Below, in pieces: positions 17,279 through 25,587 of a stretch of DNA of 64,000 bases (position 1 is the first letter of the stretch; every line of letters begins with the position of its first letter). Both the position numbers and the translations under genes were made by a program. The notes beneath the pieces were generated by a model. The model had not been told where the DNA came from. It made no database searches and worked only from the letters and a program-made list of their open reading frames with translations. The stretch comes from Pseudomonas sp. PDM04. GTDB taxonomy: Bacteria; Pseudomonadota; Gammaproteobacteria; Pseudomonadales; Pseudomonadaceae. The stretch is taken from the NCBI RefSeq assembly GCF_014851765.1, contig NZ_JACVAI010000005.1, forward strand, positions 124,001 through 188,000, given 5' to 3'.

Positions 17279-18565
17279 ATGTTGAATAAGCGGATCAGTC
17301 TGATCGCTCTGGGGATGTTGAGCGCTACATCGGCAATGGCTAACGACCAGGCCGAATCCAAGGGTTTCGTGGAAGACAGCAGCCTCAAAGTGCTGCTGCG
17401 CAATGCCTACATCAACCGTGACTACAAAGATGGTCGTGCGGACAAGGCCGAATGGGGCCAGGCCGCCATCGGTACCTTCTCGTCCGGTTTCACCCAAGGC
17501 ACCGTGGGTGTGGGTGTGGATGCTTTCGGTCTGTACGCGCTGCGTCTGGATGGCGGCAAGGGCCGCACCGGCGCGCAAGGTATCGACTTCTTCAAGAAGG
17601 GCGACAGCGGCAACGCCGCCGACGACCTGTCCAAGGGTGGCGCAGCGGTCAAGTTCCGTGTGTCCAACACGGTGTTGACCTACGGCGACCAAATGCCAGC
17701 ACTGCCGGTGCTGAGCTACGACAACGTGCGCCTGCTGCCGGAAAGCTACACCGGTACCCTGATCACCTCGAAAGAGATCAAGGGCCTGGAACTGAACGCC
17801 GGCCGCTTCACCGCCGAATCGCGTAAAAGCGCTGAAGGCCGTGACAGTGGTGGCCTGAAGTCGATCAACGTATTGGGCGGCAGCTACCAGTTCACCGAAC
17901 AGTTCAAGGCTGCGTTGTACGCCTCCGACGTCGAAGACGTGCTGAAGAAGCAATACGTGAACGCCAACTACGTGTTCCCGATCGACAAGGATCAGTCCCT
18001 GACCCTGGACTTCAACGGCTACCGTACCAAGCTGGACAACTCCTACGTCCGCGAAGCCCAGGCCACCGGCGACGACAACAAGATCTGGAGCCTGGCGGCC
18101 ACCTTCGCCACCGGCCCGCACTCGTTCACCGTCGCCCACCAGCGCAGCACCGGTGACAGCAACCTGGGCTACGCCTACGGCGGCTACCAGAAAGATCAGG
18201 GTCGTGTCGGTGATGGCGGCAACACCATCTACCTGGCGAACTCCTACTGGTCCGACTTCAACGCCGAAGACGAGCGCAGCTGGCAGTTGGGCTACGGCCT
18301 GGACTTCACCGCTTTCGGCATCCCTGGCCTGAGCTACAACGTGGCTTACGTACGCGGTGACAACATCACCACGTCCACCAGCGAAGGCGGCACCGAGCGC
18401 GAAATCTTCAACCAGTTCAAGTACGTCGTGCAAAGCGGCCCGGCCAAAGACCTGAGCGTGAAACTGCGCAGCTCGGTACTGCGCGTGTCGCAGAAATCCA
18501 GCGAGTACAACGTCAGCGGTAACGAACTGCGCGTGTTCGTCGACTACCCGATCAACATCTTCTGA
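17279..18565 (+). CDS. oprE: OprD-family outer membrane porin, OprE-like
   Basis: A 428-aa outer membrane protein with a signal peptide (MLNKRISLIALGMLSATSAMA), an N-terminal plug-like segment (FVEDSSLKVLLRNAYINRDYK is typical of the OprD family), many alternating beta strands and a C-terminal FVDYPINIF ending in Phe. The choice of OprE over other OprD members rests on its place beside aguA, as in P. aeruginosa, where OprE is induced without oxygen. AGGA lies 11 bp before the ATG. Confidence 0.88.
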   Translation: MLNKRISLIALGMLSATSAMANDQAESKGFVEDSSLKVLLRNAYINRDYKDGRADKAEWGQAAIGTFSSGFTQGTVGVGVDAFGLYALRLDGGKGRTGAQGIDFFKKGDSGNAADDLSKGGAAVKFRVSNTVLTYGDQMPALPVLSYDNVRLLPESYTGTLITSKEIKGLELNAGRFTAESRKSAEGRDSGGLKSINVLGGSYQFTEQFKAALYASDVEDVLKKQYVNANYVFPIDKDQSLTLDFNGYRTKLDNSYVREAQATGDDNKIWSLAATFATGPHSFTVAHQRSTGDSNLGYAYGGYQKDQGRVGDGGNTIYLANSYWSDFNAEDERSWQLGYGLDFTAFGIPGLSYNVAYVRGDNITTSTSEGGTEREIFNQFKYVVQSGPAKDLSVKLRSSVLRVSQKSSEYNVSGNELRVFVDYPINIF

Positions 18566-18611
18566 TGATGGGTTGTCGCCTCGAGGCCTGATCACAGGCT
18601 GAGAAAACAAG

Positions 18612-18639
18612 AAGCCCCGACTGGTTCGGGGCTTTTTTG
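18612..18639 (+). terminator. Rho-independent terminator of oprE
   Basis: The stem AAGCCCCGA / TTCGGGGCTT with a CTGG loop and a run of T follows the oprE stop. The remaining sequence from 18640 to 18899 shows no gene; a weak TTGACC / CAAAAT pair near 18820-18849 could be the promoter of the next gene. Confidence 0.9.
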
Positions 18640-18899
18640 TGGGTGCGAATTGGCGGTCGGGTCCATCAGTCATTTCCTGTGTGGTGCCACGGCCGTTCTC
18701 AGGGAAGAAAGGGAACGGGCTGATCGTCATTGCAGGCTCAATGGGCTGACATATGCGGCGGGCAGCTCAGAAGGATGTCAGCGGCGCCTGATAGGACGGA
18801 GCCGCTTGTCTCGCCTGGCTTGACCCTCAAGTGAGTGCAGCACCAAAATGCCGGAGGTAGCGCTGATGTAGCTACAGATTTTCAAAAGAGGTGAATCAC

Positions 18900-19205
18900 A
18901 TGGGTGCATTACTGAAAACGACAGATGTGCGTTGCCGCATCGATGAAGATTTGAAGGCGCGTGCCACCGAAGTTTTGAACGCCTGCGGCCTGAGCATTAG
19001 CGATGCCATGCGGCTGTTTCTGCGTCAGGTGGTGGCGACTCAAGGCCTTCCGTTTGAAGTTCGTGTCCCATCAGAAAAAACTGCTCGCGCCATGATGGAA
19101 GCGCGAGACATTCGGCAGAGCTTTGACTCCATAGACGACCTGCTGGGGGACACTGATGGAGCCCCATGTGGGAGCGAGCCTGCTCGCGATGATCGTCAAC
19201 GATAA
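18900..19205 (+). CDS. orphan RelB/DinJ-family antitoxin, C-terminus replaced by REP sequence
   Basis: A ribbon-helix-helix antitoxin of the RelB/DinJ family: MGALLKTTDVRCRIDEDLKARA gives the strand and ACGLSISDAMRLFLRQV the helix-turn-helix. The ATG at 18900 follows AAAGAGG. About residues 1-85 look normal. The last 16 residues (DGAPCGSEPARDDRQR) are the translation of a REP unit, and no RelE/YafQ toxin follows. This suggests that REP insertion or deletion removed the toxin gene and the natural end of the antitoxin. It may still bind DNA. Confidence 0.75.
   Translation: MGALLKTTDVRCRIDEDLKARATEVLNACGLSISDAMRLFLRQVVATQGLPFEVRVPSEKTARAMMEARDIRQSFDSIDDLLGDTDGAPCGSEPARDDRQR
19167..19192 (+). 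repeat. single REP unit inside the antitoxin reading frame
   Basis: One forward REP unit (GTGGGAGCGAGCCTGCTCGC) lies inside the 3' end of the RelB-like frame and encodes CGSEPARDD. There is no facing partner. Confidence 0.9.
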
Positions 19206-19404
19206 AGCGGGTTTTCAGAATGCCTAAGTTCTCTGGGCCTGTCTGGCGAGCAAGCAAGGACCCATAAACCAACTCGCCTAATACATTACACAACGTAACT
19301 AATGATGTTCCCGCCCCCACCTTTATCCCCCCCGTCCATGCGCCTACATTTGGCTCCAACACCTACCCATCATCCCGATGAGCAGGTCACTGGAGATCTT
19401 CCTC

Positions 19405-19626
19405 ATGCCTTTCGTAAGCGTACGTATCACCCGCGACGGCGTTACCTCTGAGCAGAAAGCTCGGGTGATCGCCGAAATCACGGAAACACTGCAACGCGTG
19501 CTCAAGAAGGACCCGCACCTGACCCACATCGTGATCGAAGAAGTCGACACCGATAACTGGGGCTACGCCGGGATTACCACCACTCAGTACCGTAAACAGC
19601 TGGCTGAGCAGGAGGGCAAGTCGTGA
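19405..19626 (+). CDS. 4-oxalocrotonate tautomerase family protein
   Basis: A 73-aa tautomerase. The start at 19405 is chosen because processing then exposes the catalytic Pro in MPFVSVRITRDGVTSEQK, and GGAG stands nine bases upstream. A conserved arginine (R11 in the mature frame, RITRDG region) and a C-terminal SIVIEE-like strand (HIVIEEVDTDNWGYAG) fit the family. The stop overlaps the GTG of the next gene, so it is coupled to the DsbA-family oxidoreductase. The physiological substrate is unknown. Confidence 0.85.
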   Translation: MPFVSVRITRDGVTSEQKARVIAEITETLQRVLKKDPHLTHIVIEEVDTDNWGYAGITTTQYRKQLAEQEGKS

Positions 19627-20279
19627 CGGCGCAGGTTTCCATCGACTTTATCTCCGACGTGGTGTGCCCCTGGTGCGCACTGGGTGCGACGGCGCTGGAG
19701 CAGGCCATCGAGAACGTCGCCGGTGAAGTTTCGGTGGTGCTCACCTACAAGCCGTTCGAGCTGAACCCGAACATGCCGCCCGAGGGCGAGAAAGCCGTCG
19801 AGCACCTGATGCGCAAGTACGGGCGCACCGCCGAAGACGTCGCCGCCGGTAAAGCCATGCAGATCGCCCGTGGCGAGGCCATCGGTTTCACCTTCGACCT
19901 GGAGAAGCGCAGCCACTTCTACAACACCTTCGATGCTCATCGACTGTTGTATTGGGCGCTGCAGCAAGGCCGGCAAGTGGCACTGAAGAAGATCCTGCTG
20001 CGCGCTTACTTCACCGACGGCCAGAACCCGAGTGATCGCGAAACCCTGGTTCAGCTGGCCGCCGAAGCGGGCCTGGACGCAGCCGCCGCGAAAGAGGTGC
20101 TGGATTCCGGCGCATTCGCCAAAGAAGTGCGTGAACTGGAAGGCTTTTACCAACAGCGCGGCATCAACTCGGTGCCGGCCATGGTCCTCAACGGTCGCCA
20201 CCTGGTGTCCGGTTCACAGTCGGTCGAGTACTACGAGCAGATGTTGAGACAAATGGCGAAGGCCCCCGCCGAAGCCTGA
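19623..20279 (+). CDS. DsbA family oxidoreductase (FrnE-like)
   Basis: A 218-aa thioredoxin-fold protein with a CPWC active site at residues 15-18 (SDVVCPWCALG), a helical insert, and the cis-Pro loop GINSVPAMVLNGRHLVSGSQ. There is no signal peptide, so it is cytoplasmic, like FrnE and 2-hydroxychromene-2-carboxylate isomerase relatives. It starts with GTG overlapping the tautomerase stop. The tautomerase, this gene and the SDR downstream probably form an operon for stress or aromatic metabolism. Confidence 0.88.
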   Translation: MTAQVSIDFISDVVCPWCALGATALEQAIENVAGEVSVVLTYKPFELNPNMPPEGEKAVEHLMRKYGRTAEDVAAGKAMQIARGEAIGFTFDLEKRSHFYNTFDAHRLLYWALQQGRQVALKKILLRAYFTDGQNPSDRETLVQLAAEAGLDAAAAKEVLDSGAFAKEVRELEGFYQQRGINSVPAMVLNGRHLVSGSQSVEYYEQMLRQMAKAPAEA

Positions 20280-20322
20280 TTACTTATCTTCCAAATCATT
20301 TATCAATTAGCAGAGGTTCATC

Positions 20323-21033
20323 ATGAGCAATTCGAAAAAAGTCATCGTTATCACCGGCGCTTCCCAAGGTCTCGGCGCAGGCATGGTCAAGGCTTTCCGT
20401 GACCTGGACTACAAAGTCGTCGCCACTTCTCGTTCGATCCAACCGTCCACCGACCCGGACATCCTCACCGTGGCTGGCGACATCGGTCACCCGGAAGTCG
20501 CCCAAAAAGTCATCCGTGAAGCCATCGAACGTTTCGGCCGCGTCGACACCCTGATCAACAACGCCGGGATCTTCGTTGCCAAACCCTTCACCCAATACAC
20601 CGCTGAAGACTACGCCAACGTCCTGTCGGTGAACCTGAACGGGTTCTTCTACATCACCCAACTCGCCATCGCCGAGATGGAAAAACAAGGCAGCGGCCAC
20701 GTCGTCAACATCACCACCAGCCTGGTCGACCACGCCATCGACGGCGTCCCGTCGGTGCTGGCTTCCCTGACCAAAGGTGGCCTGAATGCCGCGACCAAAT
20801 CCCTGGCCATCGAATACGCCAAACGCGGCATCCGCGTGAACGCCGTATCCCCAGGCATCATCAAGACCCCGATGCACGGCGAAGAAACCCACGCCGCCCT
20901 CGGCGCCCTGCACCCGGTCGGCCACATGGGCGAAATCGGCGACATCGCCCAGGCAGTCGTCTACCTGGACAGCGCCAACTTCGTCACCGGCGAAATCCTC
21001 CACGTCGACGGTGGCCAGAGCGCGGGTCACTGA
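20323..21033 (+). CDS. SDR family oxidoreductase lacking the catalytic Tyr
   Basis: A 236-aa short-chain dehydrogenase: cofactor motif TGASQGLG (residues 11-18), NNAG in the central part, VNITTS strand and the C-terminal VTGEILHVDGGQSAGH. In the catalytic segment the usual YxxxK reads ASLTK: the Lys is present but the Tyr position is Ala. The reading is unambiguous in the DNA (GCT TCC CTG ACC AAA). Either another residue supplies the proton or it is not a classical dehydrogenase. AGAGG precedes the ATG. It follows the DsbA gene by 43 bp. Confidence 0.88.
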   Translation: MSNSKKVIVITGASQGLGAGMVKAFRDLDYKVVATSRSIQPSTDPDILTVAGDIGHPEVAQKVIREAIERFGRVDTLINNAGIFVAKPFTQYTAEDYANVLSVNLNGFFYITQLAIAEMEKQGSGHVVNITTSLVDHAIDGVPSVLASLTKGGLNAATKSLAIEYAKRGIRVNAVSPGIIKTPMHGEETHAALGALHPVGHMGEIGDIAQAVVYLDSANFVTGEILHVDGGQSAGH

Positions 21034-21056
21034 CACCTGATTTGCACACCGCAAAC

Positions 21057-21093
21057 AACAAAGCCCTCGTAGCGATACGAGGGCTTCGTTTTG
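21057..21093 (+). terminator. Rho-independent terminator after the SDR gene
   Basis: The stem AAAGCCCTCGTA / TACGAGGGCTTCG with loop GCGA and a TTTT tail, 24 bp after the SDR stop. Confidence 0.85.
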
Positions 21094-21139
21094 CAGGGTC
21101 GAAAAATCATCCGCTAGCGTGTCCGGGAAATGCCGTGAT

Positions 21140-21490
21140 TCAGCCAATCGGATCGAGCTGATCCAGTGCGCGGTTCACCGAGATTTCCGCCAGCATGATG
21201 ATCTGGTGAATGCCCAGCAGAGAATTACGACTCGGCCCCGTTTCGCGGTCGGCAATGTCCATGGTGATGACGCTCGCGGACGCCAATGATTCGCTGACGC
21301 AGCCGAGCAGGGTTTGCACGTCGATGTCCGGGTTGACGGCGTACATCGAGCAGGGGGTGCGGGGGGTGGATTTGGTGTCGGCTAGGAAGGCTTGGTGTTC
21401 TTCGTCGAGGTGGTTGGAGTTTTGGGTTTCGGGGCTTGCGTGGCTGGATTTGTTGTTTGTTTCTGGGGGATTTGGAGTGACCTTAGGCAT
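21140..21490 (-). CDS. DUF6124-type small Pseudomonas protein
   Basis: A 116-aa protein with the pattern of a Pseudomonas-restricted family: N-terminal MPKVTPNPPETNN, a low-complexity polar linker, then a helical pair (DIDVQTLLGCVSESLASASVITMDIAD and LLGIHQIIMLAEISVNRALDQ). The function is unknown. The family name is from memory and could be a neighbouring DUF. Confidence 0.7.
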   Translation of the reverse strand: MPKVTPNPPETNNKSSHASPETQNSNHLDEEHQAFLADTKSTPRTPCSMYAVNPDIDVQTLLGCVSESLASASVITMDIADRETGPSRNSLLGIHQIIMLAEISVNRALDQLDPIG

Positions 21491-22113
21491 GGCGTTGTTC
21501 CCTATTGGGTGCCAACCTCCTCGCTGCTAAACGACAAGGGTGGCAGCTGCACGCAGGTTAGCAGACCGGGGAACATCGCAAAGCCGGCGCGCCCTAGGGC
21601 GCCCTACGTACAGCCACCATCAAACGCAGGCAGAATCACCTGTGTGATAGATGCACGTGCAACGGATGAACCGCGAGCTGCTAAACCCGGCCACTGAACA
21701 CCAGTGGCAGGTCAACGATAAAACCCACGGTAAAGCCTCACAAGCCGGCGGATTCTGGCGTAACCGTAGGCAGCGCCGCAAGGTTTTGTAGCTTTCAGGA
21801 AGTGACGCGCAGCGTGATTAAACAAACGCCAAACATCCGACAAACAAATCCGTCAGCGGAGTATTTCCATAGAGCGAAGGGGAAATTTCCGACGGTTCTC
21901 TTACACCAGCGCCCATTGCTGCTGACGTTTCCAATCATTTGGAAAGCCCATCACCGTCAAGTTCCCCGCTTCTCTTGATCCATCAATTCGCGTGACCACT
22001 TCCGGAAAAATCCGGCACTGCGAAAAATTGAAATATCGTTGCGACGACTTGCTAATCCAAGTGAGCGCTTGCCGGTATAAGATGTTCATCAACCGCTCAC
22101 CATCGAGGCTGCC
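21491..22113. other. gene-poor stretch between DUF6124 and ParDE
   Basis: There is no convincing gene in about 620 bp. It holds the probable promoter region of the DUF6124 gene, a 14-bp palindrome GCGCCCTAGGGCGC near 21591, and on the minus strand an open frame (21901-22089) that could be a remnant of a coding region but overlaps the promoter region needed for parD. Confidence 0.5.
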
Positions 22114-22356
22114 ATGACCGGGATATCCCTGAACCTGCCAGAAGACCTTTCGAACTCGCTCTCCGATCTGGCTAAGACGAATGGCCAAACCGTGAGCTAT
22201 CTGGCGATGGATGTGCTTCGCGACTACATCGAGCACGAGAGAGCTTTGACTGCGCAGATTGAACGGGCGGTTGAAGAGGCTGATGAAGGTAAATTCGCCA
22301 CCGATGACCAAGTTGCGGCAATGCGCGCCCGCCGCTGGGACAAAAATGCGGGTTGA
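22114..22356 (+). CDS. ribbon-helix-helix antitoxin (ParD/CopG type)
   Basis: An 80-aa antitoxin: N-terminal strand and helices typical of RHH proteins (MTGISLNLPEDLSNSLSDLAK, then TVSYLAMDVLRDYIEHERA) and an acidic C-terminal tail (AVEEADEGKFATDDQVAAMRARRW) of the type that wraps the toxin. Its end overlaps the toxin start by 11 bp. It should repress its own promoter as a complex with the toxin. Confidence 0.85.
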   Translation: MTGISLNLPEDLSNSLSDLAKTNGQTVSYLAMDVLRDYIEHERALTAQIERAVEEADEGKFATDDQVAAMRARRWDKNAG

Positions 22357-22630
22357 GTGGCTTGAAAAAGCCCTCAAAAACCTGGAAGACGAAGCTAGTT
22401 ACATAGCCCTTGAAAACCCCAAGGCTGCTGATGATTTCTCAGATGCAATTTTCGCCAGCGTAGACAAGCTGGCCCAATTTCCAGCCATGGGCCGTGAGGG
22501 TCGAGTCAAAGATACGCGTGAATGGGCAGTGCCCAACTGGTCCTATCTCATTCCCTATCGAGTACGTGGTGATCGCCTCCAAATCCTCGGTGTGTTTCAC
22601 ACACGGCAACGCCCTCGCACCAAGTGGTGA
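22346..22630 (+). CDS. RelE/ParE superfamily toxin
   Basis: A 94-aa toxin with the family layout: MRVEWLEKALKNLEDEASYIALENP at the N-terminus, FPAMGREGRVKDTREWAV in the middle, and the closing strands YLIPYRVRGDRLQILGVFHTRQRP. ParE poisons DNA gyrase; RelE cleaves mRNA. The sequence is nearer the ParE/YacB kind, but the target cannot be fixed from sequence. The ATG at 22346 lies inside the antitoxin gene, so translation is coupled. Confidence 0.85.
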   Translation: MRVEWLEKALKNLEDEASYIALENPKAADDFSDAIFASVDKLAQFPAMGREGRVKDTREWAVPNWSYLIPYRVRGDRLQILGVFHTRQRPRTKW

Positions 22631-22936
22631 AGGCGCGTAAAAACGCTCTGGTCAGAATGAAATGCCTCTTCCTGCCGTCCGATGCGTAGTGGCCGAATTG
22701 CCAAGACTTCCCTAAACGGATCTATTTTCCTGACTAAAGTTGGGGGGCTGCGCGCAGTGGTGATAGCGTTTAACACAACATTTACCCACAAATGCTTCGG
22801 TTTTGAGCCTGTACCCACACCAAGGAAAACCCGTAATGGATCTACACCACGAGTTCGAGAGCAGCAAATTCTTCCACCGCGCGCGTATCGATCGACGTGC
22901 CGCCTGGTCACTAGATAGTCGTTGGGTCTGACGGCC

Positions 22937-22964
22937 TCATCGCGAGCAGGCTCGCTCCCACGGG
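22937..22964 (-). repeat. single REP unit
   Basis: One reverse-oriented REP unit (CGCGAGCAGGCTCGCTCCCA). It is the last REP before the island; the next one is at 51632. Confidence 0.85.
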
Positions 22965-23001
22965 TTTCAGTGTGTGGACAAAAAGTGGACGTTCCAGATA
23001 C

Positions 23002-23039
23002 AACAAAGCCCCTACATTTCTGCAGGGGCTTTGTTTTTT
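23002..23039. terminator. bidirectional hairpin terminator beside the left att site
   Basis: The stem ACAAAGCCCCTRCA pairs with TGCAGGGGCTTTGT around a TTTC loop, followed by six T on the plus strand. On the minus strand it directly follows the displaced tRNA-Thr 3' fragment, so it may be the original terminator of that tRNA gene. Confidence 0.75.
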
Positions 23040-23045
23040 ATGATG

Positions 23046-23062
23046 CGGCACCAGGAGTCGAA
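23046..23062. repeat. left att repeat (displaced tRNA-Thr 3' fragment)
   Basis: CGGCACCAGGAGTCGAA is identical to positions 31634-31650 inside tRNA-Thr. The flanking bases differ on both sides, so the identity block is exactly 17 bp. Confidence 0.88.
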
Positions 23063-23448
23063 TATAAATCTAATTTATTGTTTTTATTTGATATTTATAA
23101 TGTTTCTGAAATTTCTACCTCTAAATTTATCCTGAGATCTAGAACATCTCTCTCACTCGAAGAGTGCGATGCCAGCTGCGCCTTTGCTAGCTGCTTGCAA
23201 GGTAGACCAAGCTTTAGCTACTGTCTGGCAAGTGGCCAGCTCCTTGGGTCATGTAACCCTTAGCAGCGGCGAGGCTTGATTAGCATGGATGCAAATAATC
23301 CGCTTAAGCGATTAAGCTCATTAATATCAGCCTCTTACACATCGATAGCTCTAATTTTGTTGATTGCTAACTGACTGTTTTATGTCAGGGACTAGATGTG
23401 TCTGATATCTAATTGCGGGGCAATTTATTTTAATACAAGGATAGGTTT

Positions 23449-25587
23449 ATGAAAGTAGTAAGGATCGAAGTTAATAATTTTCGCTTGCTGAAGAAGTTCT
23501 CTCTTGACCTTGAGAGCAATCTTTCTCTGGTGTTGGGTAAAAATAATAGCGGAAAGACTTCGCTGCTCTCTGCATTAGAGAAGTTTATAAATTCTTCTGA
23601 AAAGCGTCAAATTGTTTTTGACGATTTCAACGTCGATTTAAAAGCAGCCTTAATTAAATTGGTGAGTGGGGCTGACCCGATAGGTCCAGAGAATGCCTAT
23701 ACCCCCTTGGGTATAACGTTGAAGTTATATATTGAGTACGATGGTATCGATAATTTGTCACCAGTAAGCCAGTTAATAATGAGCTTGGATCCTGATGATA
23801 ATCATATAGTGCTTGGGTTTGAGTATCTGGTTAGCTATCCGCAGTTAACGGCGATGCGGAATGATTACAATGATGTAAAAGAAAAATATGACAACGATTC
23901 GAGTTTGTTTCTTAAGGAAAATCAGCATATTTACTTTGATCAAGTCAGGAAGAAAAGTTTTTCCTATAGTGATCCGGATGTGTTCACAGACTTGACTAAA
24001 GAAAATATTAGTTTGGCTGATGTTATTTCATTTAGATCTATCGGTGCGAAGCGGAGTGTTACGAATAAAGATAATGATAAAACACTCTCTTCTCAGACTG
24101 CAATCATATACAAAAAGACATCTGAGAACCAAGAGCAGCAAGAGGCTGTCGAGGGCTTTAAGAAGCAACTGCGTTCGACTGATAAGGAGCTGAGCGAAAT
24201 ATATCAGGATATGTTTTCTGGATTGTTGGGGAAAGTTGCAAAGTTTGGCGGATCTAGATTGTCCGAGACGCATATTAAGATTGCATCCACCCTGCAGCAT
24301 CGAGAACTGTTGGATGGAAATACAACTGTGATGTATACCCACGATACCCATGATCTTCCAGAGCACTTTAATGGGCTTGGCTATATGAATCTAATCAGCA
24401 TGATTTTTGAAATAGAAATGCTGATGACTTCTTTTCGGAGATCTAGTAAAGAAAATCCTGCTGCGATTAATTTACTTTTTATTGAGGAGCCGGAAGCGCA
24501 TACACATCCTCAGATGCAATATACGTTTATAAAGAATATAAAGTCCCTGTTGAAAGAAAGCAGGATGAGAGAAGATGGAGTGGAGATTCATCTTCAAACG
24601 ATTATCAGCACTCACTCATCTCATATCGTGGCAGAGTGTGACTTCGACGATATCAAGTATTTGAGGAAGTCACCTCTTGCTAACAGTGTGGACGCAAAAA
24701 ATCTTAAGGCGCTCAAGTCGGAGTATTCGTCCGATGATGTGAATGACAATGCCCAGGCTGAACTCCACTACAAATTCCTTAAGCAATATCTTACGTTGAA
24801 CCGCGCCGAGCTATTTTTTGCTGATAAAGCAATACTTATTGAGGGTGATACTGAGAAAATTCTTCTGCCAGCAATGATGAGAAAGTTTGATCAAGAGACT
24901 CCTGATGCTGGCGCTATACCTCTACTTTCACAGAATATTTCAATTGTGGAGGTAGGAGCACATGCTCAAATTTTTGAAAAGTTTATCCATTTTATTGGTA
25001 TTAAAGCTTTAATTTTGACTGATATAGATAGCGGGATTAAAGAATTGCTTTTTGAAAAGGATGGAGTTACTCCCCAGCTATACAAAAAAGGCACTCAGAA
25101 AATAGAGACTATAAAATGTCGTCCTGATGACCCCGCGGCAGACCATACAGCTAATGGATCGTTAATATTTTATCACGGCAAGGTCAGAGAGGATTTGGGC
25201 TACTTTACCTCCCTTAATATTGAAGGTAAGGCTTTATCTAAAGTCGGAGGCGAATGGAAGGTCGATGTCGATGGCTGTATTTTTCTAGCATATCAAACTA
25301 AAGACGATGGCTATCATGGAAGAAGCTTCGAAGATGCATTCTTTTCGCTAAACAAAGCACTACTTGGAACTGACTCTGAAAAATTTCCATCTCTAACGCC
25401 TAAGTGGTTCAACAAATATATAAATGGCGAGTGCGATGCATTTGAGTTTGCAGAGAAGGCAGTTGGCAAAAAGCCTTCGTTAGCGATTGAAATCTTGCTT
25501 AATAGTATACCTGATAAAAAATCTGACTTTTCCAATTGGAAGACTCCTCACTATATCCAAGAGGGCCTGGGATGGTTGCGCAAATGA
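23449..25587 (+). CDS. gajA: GajA-like OLD-family ATPase/TOPRIM endonuclease (Gabija)
   Basis: A 712-aa OLD-type protein. The ABC ATPase half has Walker A GKNNSGKT (residues 30-37), a signature-like GLGYMNL (309-315), Walker B LLFIEEPEAH (342-351) and a switch His in STHSSH (387-392). The TOPRIM half begins near residue 455 with IEGDTE (E465) and has the DxD pair TDID (D525, D527). OLD proteins coupled to a UvrD-like helicase form the class-2/Gabija set, which cuts phage DNA. It is longer than the best-known GajA (about 580 aa from memory). The start is supported by AAGGATAG. gajB overlaps its stop. Confidence 0.85.
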   Translation: MKVVRIEVNNFRLLKKFSLDLESNLSLVLGKNNSGKTSLLSALEKFINSSEKRQIVFDDFNVDLKAALIKLVSGADPIGPENAYTPLGITLKLYIEYDGIDNLSPVSQLIMSLDPDDNHIVLGFEYLVSYPQLTAMRNDYNDVKEKYDNDSSLFLKENQHIYFDQVRKKSFSYSDPDVFTDLTKENISLADVISFRSIGAKRSVTNKDNDKTLSSQTAIIYKKTSENQEQQEAVEGFKKQLRSTDKELSEIYQDMFSGLLGKVAKFGGSRLSETHIKIASTLQHRELLDGNTTVMYTHDTHDLPEHFNGLGYMNLISMIFEIEMLMTSFRRSSKENPAAINLLFIEEPEAHTHPQMQYTFIKNIKSLLKESRMREDGVEIHLQTIISTHSSHIVAECDFDDIKYLRKSPLANSVDAKNLKALKSEYSSDDVNDNAQAELHYKFLKQYLTLNRAELFFADKAILIEGDTEKILLPAMMRKFDQETPDAGAIPLLSQNISIVEVGAHAQIFEKFIHFIGIKALILTDIDSGIKELLFEKDGVTPQLYKKGTQKIETIKCRPDDPAADHTANGSLIFYHGKVREDLGYFTSLNIEGKALSKVGGEWKVDVDGCIFLAYQTKDDGYHGRSFEDAFFSLNKALLGTDSEKFPSLTPKWFNKYINGECDAFEFAEKAVGKKPSLAIEILLNSIPDKKSDFSNWKTPHYIQEGLGWLRK

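Larger units (their letters stand above)
22631..23045. other. left flank of the island, no firm gene
   Basis: This stretch holds a single REP, a bidirectional hairpin terminator and, at 22836-22931, a 31-codon frame with AAGGA before its ATG (starts MDLHHEFESSKFFHRARIDR). That frame could be a real micro-protein or a remnant. Nothing else is supported. Confidence 0.4.

Noticed and set aside
21901..22089. 62-codon minus-strand frame divergent from the ParD-like gene
   Set aside because: It would occupy the promoter region of the antitoxin, only 24 bp separate the starts, and no family is recognised. A remnant is possible.
22836..22931. 31-codon frame with AAGGA before its ATG near the left island end
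   Set aside because: Too short to judge; no homologue recognised. Mentioned only in the regional note.
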